Below, piece after piece: positions 10,860 to 23,613 of a DNA stretch of 64,000 bases (within the stretch, counting starts at the first letter, position 1; the number at the start of each line of letters is the position of its first letter). The notes below the pieces were generated by a model that worked only from the letters and a program-made list of their open reading frames with translations, was not told the DNA's origin and did no database searches. Position numbers and translations under genes: made by a program. The stretch is from Marsupella aquatica. Its lineage: Eukaryota; Marchantiophyta. Location of the stretch: positions 4,836,001 through 4,900,000 of the forward strand of contig OZ316899.1 in assembly GCA_973895155.1 (NCBI GenBank), written 5' to 3'.

Positions 10860-13470
10860 TGCTACTTTTGTGGAGATGTCCTCTTTTCACGTCCTCTGAT
10901 AAGCACCTTCGATCAGCAAGGTGAGCAGGAGCTGTACTTGCCTCACCAACAGCAACCAACCTTAAATTATCAGTTCCCACTCACTGTGTCATTCCCTTGG
11001 TTCCAACTAGAGGTCATAGTATAAACATAGCATGAAACAGTCCTAATCAACTTGCTTACAAACTACAATATCCAGAAAGAGTGAAAGTCTCACCCTGCAG
11101 TGAGCAACAGAGAGGTAGTTCACTGGATGTGTTGATGTGCAGTTAAACCTCCACTATTGCTTACTTCCGGTGTATGCTGCTCATAAGAAGACATCTTAGT
11201 AGCAGAAAATGTAGTCTTACTAATACTTCACCTTCTGACTGAATTCTAGAGGATAGTTGAATTGCCAATTATAGCAGGATGAGAATGAGTGTGAGAAAAA
11301 TGCCAACACCATAGGCAATTAAGCAATGAAAAAGTAACAGGGCTGGGCAACGTACTGCACTTAGGCCACCAACCAGCACTTGGTGTAGCGGCCTGAACTT
11401 TCACAATTAAACCTACACTTGGACAGTTAAAACATATAAACTTTTGCTAGGAAACCTTGATGAGTCTAGGGAGGGGATAAATGCTCTCAGTTCATATTGA
11501 AGCTCAATTTTTGTTTAAGTCAATTGGAATGATGGCAGAATGCCTTATTCACTTTGCTGAAACTCAGCAGGTCAAAGCGACAGTTGCAATGAAGGACACT
11601 ATGTACATAGACACAATTAAGACAAGAATACTTCAATCTATATTGGAATCAAAGTTGCACAACTTACCAGGAAAAAGGGGCAGTTGGAGTAGGAGCTCTA
11701 CAACAAAGGCACCACCACAAAGAATGCTAAAAGATGTCAACTGCCCATAGCTGAAGGTAAACACTGTGAGCTTTTGAAAATAGACAAGGCATGAGGGATT
11801 CATCCAATGTCCCACTTCAAGGCAAGACAAAACTATTCATCCATCACATCAGTGCTCCACAGGAATGAAACCAAGCAAAATTTGGTGACCTCGGCTGATG
11901 ACAAGGCCAATGTAGTTCACAATCCTTTACCGATCAGGATATGGATTGGAATTACAATTAGTCAGCTCTTCTTCTTTGTTTTCTAACTCTGGGGGAAATG
12001 AGCATGACCAGGGAATTCTTTGAGAAATAGAAGTGCACAGGGAAAATGAAATTGACTCATTGAGCTGCGCAAGACTGACCACTGCAGCATACTTGGACAG
12101 TTGTTCTGCAATCCATAAAATACCCTGACTTACATGCAATCTGTACACAGCTTTTGTTGGCTGTCCGCAGCTCACGGCAGTGGCGTTGGGACAGGGTAAG
12201 TGAATATTGCCATAGCTGAAGCACATAGAGCTTGCAGCAAGAAGTGAAGGAGCATGGCCAAAAGCAGGAAAGACAGACACTTAATTGTTCTTCCCTAATA
12301 CACTGAAGAATTGGTGCAAAACTTGGGCAGTCAAAGGGGAGAGAGGGAGAGGGATTGAGAGACAGAGCTAAACGCGTCTCTTGGCAACGGGAAACCATGA
12401 CTCATGGACTAACAGAATGATTGGGTAGCATGGCAAAAGGAAAGACAAATTTCAAAATGACAACATGGCCCGCTTGAGCCCTTCATTTGACGTTGCTAGG
12501 TGTCCGTAAGATGACTGACCGGAAGACAATCCCAACAACCTCATATGACAGACTGCTTTTCTAGTGTGAAGAAATACATGATTACAAGCAACACCATACC
12601 TCATCCAAGCAGGGAATTGAAAACAGAACCATGTCATTCCTGTATTTGACAATGTCCTCTGACATTGCACTGGATAGTTGTTATTCCATGTTGGTTGTCA
12701 ATAGTTTGTTGGCTTGGCACAGCCTAGATAGAACAATAATATCCTGTACATGAATACAACAACAAAAATCTGCATACAACGATGGCCCGATCACTTGAGG
12801 CTTTCGAGCCCTCACAATGTCAGATGGTACCAGGATCTACAGGGGATGCTAAATGGCTTCTCTCAAATCATGGAGTCTTGAATAACTCATATCCAGCGAC
12901 AAACAAACTCAACAAATTCTGAATTCCTACTAGTGAATCCAATCAGAATCGGCAATTTCAGCAGCTTCGACTGCCAAGACAAATCTTAATGAATTTCATT
13001 GTGTTGGGGTTTTCCATAACTCTTCAGCCATAGGGAGAATGTGCTGAACCTAATCTACCATTCAATCGAGCAAGTTGTATGCTACGGAGGTATGACGTTG
13101 CTCAAAATAGGATGGACCAGAGGAGATGTGGCTACTATGCAGCCAGCTGAGAACAGAGCGGAGTGGATCTGCTTGAGCTCTGCTACTTGTTGTTTGGTTT
13201 TTGTGCATGAGTGTAAGGAGTGGGTGCGCAAGCCAGGGCCTATAGTAACCTTCAGCCTGTAGACGCAATGAAAGTATTCAACAGACAACCCAACAAAACA
13301 ATGTGGAACTAAAGTTGTTGGAAAAGGGATGAAAGAAGCGCACTTTCAGCTGCATGGTCGGGACTAACCTTTGGCTGATGACACTGATAACCAATGGCAG
13401 CACTGTCAACTGCTTCCTCCTAACAAACAACCAGCTCCCAATTTTGCAACTGCTCTTTAAGCTCCACAAC
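10860..13470. other. no recognisable gene
   Basis: Mixed-composition sequence with short frames on both strands and no domain I can name. It may hold introns or untranslated sequence of an unrecognised gene, but I cannot support one. Confidence 0.35.
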
Positions 13471-13473
13471 CTC

Positions 13474-13700
13474 CTTCACAACTCCAATGTCCACCTTCCG
13501 CAGCAGCAACGATTGCCTCCCTGCTCAGCCTCCTTTCAATGCCTCCGCGAGCTCAAGGACCCATTGCAGTCCACCTTCCGTAGTGGTCGCCTTCCACAGC
13601 GCCTTCACAACTCCAATGTCCACCTTCCGTAGCAGCAAACGATTGTCGCCCTGCTCACGCCTCCTTTGAATGCCTCCGCAACCTTAAGGACCCACTACAA
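13474..13700. repeat. 130-bp imperfect tandem duplication
   Basis: ttcacaactccaatgtccac begins at 13474 and again at 13604. The segments stay alignable through the ctcaaggaccca/cttaaggaccca stretches near 13550 and 13683. C-rich on the plus strand. Confidence 0.8.
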
Positions 13701-13844
13701 TTAAACTTCCACAACAATCGCCTCACCTTACGATAGACCTTGGCACCCTAAACACCTTCCCAGATCACAACTGCTCCCTCAGCTAAACCCTCAGCGTCTC
13801 AATCCCCAAATCACAGCTCCTCCCGAATTGCAACTCGCTAAAAA

Positions 13845-14010
13845 CCTAAGCACTCAGGAGTGCCCTCAACAATGTTGCCATTGCGCTGCACATTGCCCTG
13901 TCGCACAACATTTCTCATAAGGAATGGAATGACCTAAGCACTCAGGATTACCCTGGACATTGGCGTTGCGCTCCACATTGCCTTGCTGCACATCGTTTCT
14001 TGGTAGAAAT
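13845..14010. repeat. 88-bp imperfect tandem duplication
   Basis: cctaagcactcagga begins at 13845 and at 13933. Each is followed by a ttgcgctgcacattgcc-like stretch and ends near catttct or cgtttct. Confidence 0.75.
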
Positions 14011-14199
14011 GGAGAAATCTGGACCTCCGACACAATCTACAAATCCTTTTTGCAAGCAACTGGCCCTCTCCTCAACAGCTCGCGATGGTAGCACGACCTT
14101 CTTGAAACAAATGGCAACACCAAGTCGCTCTGGGTGCAGCCACAACACATCGGCAGTGCGGGTCAGGAGAAATGTACAACAATGAGAGGCCCTTCTCTC

Positions 14200-15112
14200 A
14201 AAAATCCTCAAAGAATGAAGCCCTCGCGACTAGCTCCGATCGAAGGTGCAATAGCCACAACCTTCTTAGCCCTACAGCCAAAACCTAAATCCAACGTAAA
14301 ACCCCGAACCTTGGACCCCTCACGTTTTGCGTCCAATGACGATGGCCCAAACACTCCAAAGTCACTCCCAAAGACCAGTTTAGTGCCTCTTTACCAGATT
14401 AGGGGACTTAAGTCATTAACAGGAGCCACTCAGCCTTACCGTTTGAGTGAGCCGCTGAGTGTCACCCAAAGTAAGACACCACTACAAAGTGTTACTACTG
14501 GGCCATCTTGGGTATGTTACTGATTATTCTTGGCTTGGAAAAGTTCAATAAACTGGGATGTTGGTGAAGTAGAGCCGGCTATGAATTGAAAATCATGCTA
14601 GCCCAAAAATATTGGGTATGCGTGCACCCGGTTCTTGGCTTGGCAAACTTGAAAAGAACGGGATGTTGGTGACCCCCACCCCCTTCAGACCTAACCGGCC
14701 CACCCTTGACATATAAACCCCACTAAACCACCTTTAGTGGTGACCATCCACACCCTTCACATATAACCGGCCCACCCTTGAGATGTAAACCACTATGGAT
14801 TATATGAGACATTAGGGCATTTAGACATGTAGTGAGTTTGTACGTGTTCAATATAGCGGACGTAAACCCCCCATATGCCCATTATCAAATTGAAGCCCAC
14901 AACTAAACCCTACAACACTCATGTGCGAGAGTGTTCACCCTTTCACAAAGTAGGGTACGTGGAAACTTTTCATAGTCTTATCCTAAACCAAAAAGCACTC
15001 ACAGTCTTTTGTAGTGTTCATGGGAACCGGTGCAATGGTTCTGAGTCATTTGAAGTTGTAAAAAAGGACTTAGTGGCCTTAGTCCTATAAGGTTTGGTCT
15101 AAATTGCCCCGG
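14200..15112. other. no gene; possible non-autonomous element near its right end
   Basis: No coding domain. The segment 14690-14790 repeats cggcccacccttgacatataaacc with small changes. The stretch directly before 15113 (ggtctaaattgccccgg) looks like subterminal DNA of a CACTA-type element, but I found no matching left end. Confidence 0.3.
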
Positions 15113-15124
15113 TTTCTACTAGTG
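15113..15124. repeat. candidate CACTA-type terminus
   Basis: TTTCTACTAGTG is the inverse of CACTAGTAGAAA, a typical CACTA terminal sequence. It would be the right end of an element lying to the left, or an outward-facing terminus beside CACTA-B. No partner end was found, so this is tentative. Confidence 0.3.
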
Positions 15125-15162
15125 TATGGCGTCGACAGACTGCAGCCTGTAGAGGTGTTGGG

Positions 15163-17356
15163 ATGACAAAGATAAAATGTCCTTGCTACATTTGCAATTG
15201 TAGGGGTAATTGTGTGAGTCTAGGGACGGTCAAAAAGCACCTCATTCAGAATTCTTGCCACCCATCGCAAAGGTATTGGTGGGGAGAGGATTGTGACTCT
15301 TCTGATGATGAGTCAAGTGCATGTTGCATGGAGGGGGATGGTGCATTTGAGGGCCCTGTGGACAATGCAAGATGTGCAGAGGAACTTGCCAATGATATGG
15401 ATTGTGGCATAGATATCCTTGGGATACTAGAGGACCTGGCAATACCAAGTGAAACTGCTAATGCCAGTGAACCTATCCAAGAAACCACTGCATAGGAGCC
15501 CACTCTGCAGGAAAGTGAAGAGGGTCTCTTCAACATGGATGATCTTCTAGAGGCGGACAGTACATCTAGAGAAGCAACACCTCAGATTTGGGACCAACAG
15601 GCAAAGGAGAAGATGATGCAAGCATTTGAAGAGGCGTGTGCCCCTTTGTATGAGGGGTCCACTACTTCCCAATTGTCATTTGTGTTGACATTCTAAACAC
15701 ATGCCATAATCATGGTTTCACCAACTCTAGAGTTGATGAATTGCTTTTGTTGATGGGGAAACAGTTGATGCCTGCTAAGAATCTGTTGCCTAAAAACCTG
15801 TATGCATGCAAGAAGCTGATCAGTCATGCTGGCTTGGATTATGTAAAAATTCATGCTTGTGAGGATGGATGTGTCCTGTTTAGAAAGGAGCATGCTGATT
15901 GTGATGAGTGTCCACTGTGCAAAAAGCCTAGGTATAAGCAGGTTGGACAATCAAAGCAACCTGTGAAAGTCCTTCGACATTTCCCCCTCATACCCAGGTT
16001 GAAACGAATGTACAGGTGCAAGGCAATTTCAGAGTTGATGACATGGCATAAGGACAATAAAAGCACAAATGGAAAGGTCCAACATGTTGCAGATTCTAGG
16101 GCATGGAAGGAGATTGATACAACCTTTGATCCAACATTTGAAGCAGAGCCTCGCAATGTACACCTTGGATTGGCTCTGGATGGTGTGAATCCCTTTGGGG
16201 AAAACAACCTCAAGCATTCTACGTGGCCTGTGGTATTGTTGAATTACAATTTGCCCCCTTGGTTGTCCACCAAGAAGTTCTTCATTATGTTATTTGTGCT
16301 GATCCCTGGGCCTGATTCAGTGACTGACCGCAACATTGACATTTACATGGCTCCATTGCTGGAGAGGCTTTTGGAGCTCTGGGAGGGAGTTCCATGCTTT
16401 GATTCACTTGACAGGCCTGGCCTGAATAAGTGGTTCAATTTGCGGGCCATTCTATTTTGGACAGTGAATGACTATCCAGCTTTGGGTCTCATATCGGGTC
16501 AAGTCACAAAAGGATATCATGGATGCATTGTGTGTGGACCCAATGTGAGCTGCAAAAGGTCTGCTGCTCTATCCAAGAATGTATTTCTGGGGAGTCGACG
16601 GTGGCTGGAGGAGAACCATAAGTACCGCTTTGAAAGTTATGCAACAAAATTTGATGGGGAATGCGAGCCACGGGGGCCTCCCCCAAGGATGACTTAATTG
16701 TGAGCAAAAATTAGCCTTTGCTGCTGAGGTGGAAGAGTACTTGAAAACACCTGGGGCCAAACAAGGAAGCAAGAACTGTCCTTCAAAGCTTCATGGGGTG
16801 AAGAGGACACAAGGTCTTGCAAAGCTGCCATACTGGTCGGTGAGTCTCACACAGTTTGCATTCACCTTTTCAACTTGAAGATATTGCATAGTACCAACAT
16901 TGTACACACATGTCAATTTGCAGTTGGATTGATCTACTTTTTGTTGTTTGGATGCAGAAACTTCTAATAAACCATGTGCTTGATCCCATGCACACAGAGA
17001 AGAACATTGCTCAGAATTTGATTCACACTACTTCTGGGAAGAAGGATACCACTGCTGTGCGGAATGATATGGAGGCTGAAGGCATTCACGAGCAACTGTG
17101 GATGAAGCCTCATCCAAACAATAAGAAGGACCACTTTGTGAAGCCCAAGGCGCCCTATGTGATGAGCAAACCAGAGTTGGAGAAGTTTCTGGGCACTTTG
17201 AAGAACTTGAAAGTTCCCACAGATTTTGGTAGCTCATTGGCAAAGTGTGTGAGAGCCAGCAATAAGTTGGCTGGCCTCAAGTCTCATGACTACCATTGCC
17301 TAATGCAGCAGATACTTCCTTTGGCATTGAAGGACTTAATGGCAACAGGACCTTGA
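15163..17356 (+). pseudogene. CACTA-B transposase (TNP2/Transposase_21)
   Basis: The frame opens at ATG 15163 with a Cys-rich module (CPCYICNCRGNCVSLGTVKKHL), then an acidic linker. An in-frame TAG at about 15493 and a one-base shift near 15691 break it. The TNP2 domain follows at 15741-16697: HACEDGC, CPLCKKPRYK, FPLIPRLKRMY, the catalytic-Asp motif LGLALDGVNPFG, and CIVCGPNV. A further break lies near 16697. An 118-bp intron (16840-16957; GTGAGT donor, TGCAG acceptor) separates LAKLPYWS from KLLINHVLDPMHTEKN. The last recognisable part is KSHDYHCLMQQILPLALK. The product would cut and paste CACTA elements by binding their termini. The downstream DUF4218 and DUF4216 parts are missing because an LTR element starts at 17417. 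It is homologous to, but clearly diverged from, CACTA-A. Confidence 0.85.
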
Positions 17357-17416
17357 ATGGCTATCATAAGTGTGTGTTGTGTGGCGTAAAATTTGCTGTA
17401 AGGTCTGAGACCCTAG

Positions 17417-18094
17417 TGTCACGTCATAAGCTTTGTCCTAGCGTGGATTTTGGCTTAGACGGGCATAATCTTCATTAGTTTTGAGGGTTCGGGCAAGGAG
17501 CGATGTGCAAACTGAACCTTATTCCCGTAATCTAGCGCTAAGTGCGCCTATTCCTACCTATGGAAATATCATGGGTATAGTTTGTGTTCCGCTGCCAGAA
17601 CGTACGTAAAGTCGATAGCTGGATCAACCTCGGCTTAAGGGCTTTTAAGCCTTTGTACTGTCCGCCTCTGATCTGGATCCGATGATATGGGTATCCAACC
17701 CGGGCTCGCAACCACTATCCGTAGCCTACACCCCGTGCACGGCTTGGATGATGCGTTCGGCCAAGCATTCTCTACCCGTATACGAGATTCATACATGCAA
17801 CTGAACTCACACACATACAATCTCGGTTTACACGAAGGAAATGGTGGGAAAAGACTTTACTTCAGAATCCGTCATACACATATACACGGTTGACTCGACA
17901 TCTCTTGAGTAAACAGGCCCAACGGCATAGCGGCGTACACTACAACGGAGCCCAGCTCTGCACTCGCCCAACAAGCTTAGTCGTACCCTCCCTCCGTGGT
18001 ATTCTTTTACTCACAAAGGCCGGGACTCCCCGCACACCCTGTGGATACCCGGTTCTGAAACTAAAATCCCCCCTTGCCTCTACCAAGGGGTGCA
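17417..18094 (-). repeat. LTR of coiled-coil element, family 1, copy b
   Basis: The low-coordinate edge begins TGTCACGTCAT and the high edge is placed at ...AAGGGGTGCA, about 678 bp. The copy at 31034-31710 matches in start, order and length. It holds two inverted-repeat motifs: GTTCCGCTGCCAGAAC (17586-17601) and GGCTTAAGGGCTTTTAAGCC (17632-17651). It lies downstream of the minus-strand ORF at 18313-20213, as a 3' LTR. It abuts the CACTA-B coding region. The high edge is inferred from TG...CA ends and the matching copy. Confidence 0.65.
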
Positions 18095-18312
18095 CTAAAT
18101 ACTAAGAGCCAGGATCTGGACCGACCACGTGCTTGAATCTAAGCTATCCCAGTTTCTAAACTCTGCTAATTTTCAGGCCGTAAAACGGCGTGTCTTATTC
18201 TAAGATCCTAAATATGAAGGTTGGTTGGATAGGACAGCGCCGCTAACTAGTTTCGGCGCTTGTCCTTATTGCTTGACTATCCTATTCCTAACTCTATCCT
18301 ACACCTATCCCG

Positions 18313-20213
18313 CCGCTAATGTCTGGCACGCTTGCTAGATCCGCCAGAGTTGGACTTGGAGGGGCCATCCCGCTACCTTCTGAGCCGGTCGGCGTCCTGC
18401 TTGAGGAGTTGGACCTGGTCCAGCAGAGATTCATTCTCTCGCTTCGCCGCGTCCATCTCCTCCACGGCTTCTTGACACGCCTCTTCCAGTTGTTGGACGT
18501 CGCTTGTCAGCTTGTCCACCAACTGGGCTTGCTTTGAGGCTTCTCCTTGAAGCCATGCCACTTCCGCCTTTAGGACGTCTATCTTGCCTATGTCCCGCTG
18601 GGCCGGAGCATCGGCCTCTTCCACATCCTTTTGCCAGATGATGGCTTGTCCCTTCAAACCGTCAATCTGGGTTCGGAGCCATGCAATCTCGGTGTCCTTT
18701 CCAACTCTGGCCTGCTCTGCCAAGGATGCCTGGGCCCTAGCTTTGGCCACCTGATCTTCAATGGCCACAACCTGAGGCCACAGCAGTTGGACTTTGGTCT
18801 CTTGGGCTGCAACTTTGTCTTTCAGGTGGGCAGACTCAATATGATACCGCTCTATTCTCTGCGTAGCCTTGGCTTGCGCATATCCTGCCCGCACGGCTGC
18901 AACCAACTCCTAGTTGAAGAAGTAGGCCACCTTCCATGCCATATACTCCCCGGTATCCCATGCAATTTGTTGAGAGAAGTCTCTCAGCAACCCATTCAAA
19001 AATGTGCCCGGTGCAAAAAGTTCTAGGCTTTCCAGAATATGCCCCTCCGTGTTTGGGCAAGGACAGACCTCAACTCGCGCGGGAGTTGGAGTGGTGATGT
19101 CCAGCCCTTGAAGTATGGCGGGAGAGGGGGATGGGTTTTCTGGGGCTGGGCGGTTCTCCTGAACAGTCATGGAGGTTGGCAAGACGTCTTCTGTGACTGC
19201 AATCTTGAGCTTGGGTCCGGCCTCTGCCAGCCCGACTTCAATCGCGTCCAGGGTCGCCATGACTGCATCATCTGGTACATTCGGAGGGGCGGCAACGGCT
19301 AATTGCGGGGCCGAGGTAGCAGGTCTCACGGCCGCCAGACTTTGGGCCTCAGACTGAGGTTGCCTCTCCTGGGCTGGGAATATCCACCGCGATGGGGTCA
19401 ACTTGGGCTCGTTGATACGTGGGAGGCTTTGGCGGTCAAAGCGGGCGTACCACTCGATGATGATTTTGATGTGGCTAGCAAAGTATGCCTTCCTGTTGAG
19501 GAAGACTGAGGTACAAAGTATTCCTTCTCCGCTCCATCTCCTTGTGGAACTTCTTGGTGAAGAAGGACGCCCACTTCCTAGGTCGATAGTTCTCGACCTG
19601 GATGACCTGGGCGGCGGATATTTCGGCCCTTGGTTCCATCATCTGGAGGGCGTACTGCTAGAACTCCAGCTGTTCTGCTATCTCTAGGATGAGGCATGTC
19701 CTCATCAAGAATCCATTGTCCACTGCTCCCTCGGTCGGGAAGCTAGAAGATTGATGCTTGGCTCCTTTGCCCCCGGGAGCCCGCGATTCCACCCAATTTA
19801 TTCCTTCGGGTAGGCTGAAGATCATCTTAAGTCGTGCCTTATTGAGGGACATCACTCTCCCGTACGCTCGGGTTTGTTGGCAGGCCTCGTTGAAGTTCTG
19901 GATGAACTCCGTCATGTCCTGCCCGTAGTACCTGCTTCCATTCCAAGGGAGAGAGGCGAGGTGTTCAAACCCTTGGGTCTTCAGGTAGCATGCATGCTTG
20001 GGTTGGAGTATGTTCTTGTGGACATTCTCTCCCATGCAATGCATGGTCAGCTTGGCCACCACAACTTATGGCCAAAGGCAGCCCGGATACAGCTGCGGGT
20101 TCCTTTCTCTTCCTACTCCGGGACTGGTTTCCAGGGTGACTTGAAGAGGGGGACGTTTCCCCATCTTCTCTATCGGGCGGTGTCCGGGTGACCGTGTTTT
20201 CTGGTAAGAGCAT
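18313..20213 (-). pseudogene. coiled-coil retroelement ORF, family 1, copy b (5'-truncated)
   Basis: Minus-strand relic homologous to 31960-34568. Read from 20213 it has a basic KRK-containing segment (PPDREDGETSP...RKRKEPA), the HLASLPWNGSRYYGQDMTEF region, a globular segment (MIFSLPEGINWVESRAPGGKG) and then long heptad-like Ala/Gln/Glu/Leu coiled coil to about 18373. It is broken by several shifts (near 19400, 19660 and 20000) and a TAG at 18910-18912. The sister copy has CAG (Gln) at that place. At the first break in the sister copy this copy keeps TGG (Trp). The 5' part is missing where sequence next to LINE-A begins. Function unknown; its place directly before the LTR is like that of the extra 3' ORFs of some retroelements. 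Confidence 0.75.
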
Positions 20214-20366
20214 GTTGGTTCTTATGAAGTCAACCTTGCATGCCTATAAGTTCTACAGTAAAACCAAAATGATAACTCTAGTAAGAAGGATAGTGGGTAT
20301 TAAAAAAGGTTCAGGTGAAACTAATATACTATTTCTTACAACATTTTGTATATTTTTTAATATATT

Positions 20367-20386
20367 GGCCACGAAAACCCCATGGC
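20367..20386 (-). other. LINE-A 3' stem-loop
   Basis: On the minus strand GCCATG and CGTGGC arms enclose GGGGTTTT-type sequence (one G-T pair). Shared tail sequence ATATTAAAAAATATAC follows. LINE-B has the matching structure at 30840-30860. Confidence 0.75.
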
Positions 20387-20559
20387 AGAGGATACACAGA
20401 AGACCAAAAAAGATTCACCCAATCAACAACCAGCACAGAAAGCCTACACACAGGCCCAGGACAGGTGGCCCAACCCCAAGGCAATTCATGGTCACACAAA
20501 TGTCAATAGCCCTCCCGTCAATCAGTCATCATATCATAAATCTCTCTATTCCTGATTAT

Positions 20560-23500
20560 CTACCCTGAAGTGATCCACACATCTCTAGCTTCAGCCAAGC
20601 AAGCAATCCTCTCCCTGTTAATCATTTTTTTTGCTCTCAGTAATCGTGTTTTCCGGTTACAAGCAGGCAAAGCAGCCGCCACAGCCGAAACATGGTCTGC
20701 CGCCTCAATCAAAATGAATCGGAAATCAAGTTTCCTGCACCCAGCAACCTGGAACATGTGCTCATTACGCCCAAGCCACAATGCCCACAACATCTGGTAC
20801 AGCACTACCATCATTACTATCTTGCTATGGTGTCTGCCTATCGCAGAGTCCAGCAGCCCAATCAGTCCACTAGCATATCCTGCAAACATTCCTCCAAAAC
20901 CCTATGAGCAGAGATCCCAACACTTCTGTGCATGTGGGCAGTCCATGAATAGGTGTGAAATGGACTCAATCCTTCCCGGACAAAGCTTACATTCCCCACT
21001 TCCTTTACCAATCTTAACAGCCCGCACCCCAGTGAACAGTCCCGATGCGATTACCCTCCACAAAAAGGTCTTTGCCCGCAAAGACATGCATGCCCCCCAC
21101 AGACCGGCCCAGCACCCCTTCCACTCCAGCTCAGACTTGTCGATGCCCCATGTTCTGTTCAAGCTTTGCGCCTCCTCCAAAGCAGGTCTAAGTAGATGGT
21201 AGGCTCTCCGGTTGGGTAACTTAAAGCACTTCAAAGGGGCAGGGTTATCTGCCTAGCACCAGCATCCCGGTCCTGGTTCAAATCCCCAATCACATTGTGC
21301 AACTTCATATAAGGCATCCAAGAAGCACTTGCCAAGGGACAGGTGCTCGGGTGTGACTCCTCTCAAATGTTCCCATCTTCCTTCCATCCTTTTCCAATCC
21401 TGGCTGTCCTCCGACCAAAGATCCTGTATACTTCTAATACCCAATCTCCCACAGAGCACCGTAGTAGCAGCCTTATCCACATTGCTCCAAGACTGGAAGC
21501 CTTTTAGACAGCGGAGTGCATCTCCAACAGACCACCTCCCCGGTAACCATCTCACAGGGAAAAAGATAAGATTAGATCGCAATTCCTCCCAGGCCTTCCA
21601 AAGTCCCCCTGTGTAAACCAGTCTGTGAAGCGGCCCCGGGTTGCAAAGCAACATCTTGTCTCGAAAAGAGTAATTGTTCCTTTGTATCACCTTGTAGTTG
21701 TGCCACCCTATCAGCTTCAAATTTTCTGCAAACAAGCAGGCCCATTCAGACGCTCATGGTCTACTCTATCGAACGCCTTTTTGAAATCTAGCTTTAGGAA
21801 TAGCGCCTCCTGCTTCCTATTTTTCAGCCAATCAAAAGTTAGCCAGGCCAACAAAATATTTTCCAAGATATTTCGCCCGGGGATGAAGCCAGTCTGCTGC
21901 GGGCTAATAAGTTGTGGCAGAACCTTAATCAGTCGCAGAGCCAATATTTTTGCAATCAGCTTGTAAATGGTGTTCAACATAGTTAAGGGTCTCCAATCCT
22001 TCAACATCCTCTTATCCGGCTTCTTTGGTATGAGCTTAATCGACCCCTCCTTAATACCGCATGCCAGCTTCCCAGTCAGCCAAAACTCCTGTATCATGGC
22101 GATCAGATCCTCATTCATAAATTCCCAACAAGCCTGGTAAACCTCCACCGAAAGTCCATCCGGGCCAGGGGCTTTATCTTTTGGGAGTGCCCAAAGTACT
22201 TCTTGGATTTCCTTAGCACTTGGCAGCCCTTCGAGCCTAGCATTCTCCGTAGTGGATAAAGAGGCCCAAGTGTGCTCCAGCAGTCTACTGCGCTCTCACA
22301 AGATAATTCCCTTCTCCTGCGTAGAGGGAGCCCCGGGGCAATAAAGCTCAAGGCACACCCTCTCAACTTCCCTCATTATCGTCCCCGCATCAATGATCAC
22401 CATCCCTCCCTCTAGCGTTAAGCTTTTCATAGCCTCCCGTGCACGTTTGGCCTTTACCGTTGCAAAGTAGAATCGGGAGGGCTCCTCACCCTCCCCCAGC
22501 CATTTAATTCTTGCTAGTCGTCTTACTCGATGTGCCTCCTCTAATTCCGCTACATGTAATATGTCTTCCGTTGCAATGTATTCCTGTAATTCACTATCTG
22601 AACTTTCTTCCATTATTGCCACCTTAAGCAGCCGCAGCTGATTACGAAGAAGCAGCATCTCCACCTCCTGCTCCTTGGGTGATGCCTGTTTTGCCATGTA
22701 GGCTCGTCTCAAATTCCTACTAGCCTTGTCAAACGCCAATATTGGTTCGTCGCCCTTGCCTTTCCCCTCATTCCAAGCCACTTTTAGAGTCTCCACGGTA
22801 CCTTCCACCAGCACAAGTGTCAGATTAGCCCTGAAGAGTCTAATCCGCACCCGATTGTTGTCCCCCCCAGACCCCCCGCCAGTCGCACACCTACCACAAT
22901 AGGGTCATGGTCCAAAAGGGCTGAACCTCTGTCATGCTCAAGCTCCAGTAGCTATTCAGTCCAGTCCCCATTATCACTGAAATAAAACCTGTCCAGTCGG
23001 GATTGTACCATTATCCCGTTTCTATTCCTACGTCAGGTAAAGCATGCTCCAGTTACTGCCCCCTTCATAAGGACTGCATCCACCAAGTTAAATCTCACCT
23101 TAAGAATCGCCAAAACTCAGCTTCTCGGCCCCGGATAAAGGGCAAGCTCCCAGTGGAGTCCACTCGCCTCTCGGTCATATTAAAGTCCCCACAAACAATC
23201 TAGTTTGCCTACGGCAACAGTATCTTTAGTTCATTCCATAGAATTGCTCTCCGTCAAGGAGAATTGGGAGCGTACATGCTCACAATTCCAAAATTGCACT
23301 GTTCATACTCCACGAGCGCCCATGCTGCGCACCCGAGATTGACCACTCCAGATGCTACCACTTTAATGTCAGGGTGTAACATAAGGGAAGTACCTCCCCG
23401 TCCCTCCTCCGGTATAGATGTGACACAACGATACAAAGGCAGGATTGCTCTCAACGCAATGTCCAACCTGAACCGATCTGCTTTAATTTCTTGCAGTGCT

Positions 23501-23613
23501 AGAATGTCCAGCCTTTCCTTCCTCGATTCAATCCAGTTTTTCACCGCAGTCTTTCTGTTGGGCTCGCACAGCCCACACACATTCCAGGAGGCAGCCCTCA
23601 GCATCCCACCCAT
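20560..23613 (-). pseudogene. LINE-A ORF2: endonuclease and reverse transcriptase
   Basis: The frame starts near 23613 with an endonuclease/exonuclease/phosphatase domain: AASWNVCGLCE and LALQEIKA (catalytic Asn and Glu) and GGTSLMLHP. After a degraded 23250-22850 stretch come the RT motifs DKAPGPDGLSVEVYQACWEF, PKKPDKRMLKDWRPLTMLN, SPQQTGFIPGRNILEN and LKLDFKKAFDRVDH. The sequence then jumps near 21745-21760 straight to CLFAENLKLIGWHN. In LINE-B about 880 bp, including the catalytic FADD, lie between these two points, so LINE-A has lost its RT active site. A zf-RVT-type module (FLWRVIASGLFTGVRAVKIG, then CKLCPG...H...C) follows. The C-terminal part ends near 20560. The enzyme would nick and reverse-transcribe at the target, but this copy cannot. 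Confidence 0.88.

Noticed and set aside
11927-12398. Overlapping minus-strand ORFs as real genes
   Set aside because: Two frames are open over the same DNA, with no domain, no start context and unlikely composition.
12927-12938. TTCCTACTAGTG as another CACTA terminus
   Set aside because: No matching end, no subterminal repeats, and one base off the usual terminus.
14470-15124. A complete CACTA MITE between CACTACAAAGTG and TTTCTACTAGTG
   Set aside because: The two ends agree only in CACTA; the following bases differ, so they are not a terminal inverted repeat pair.
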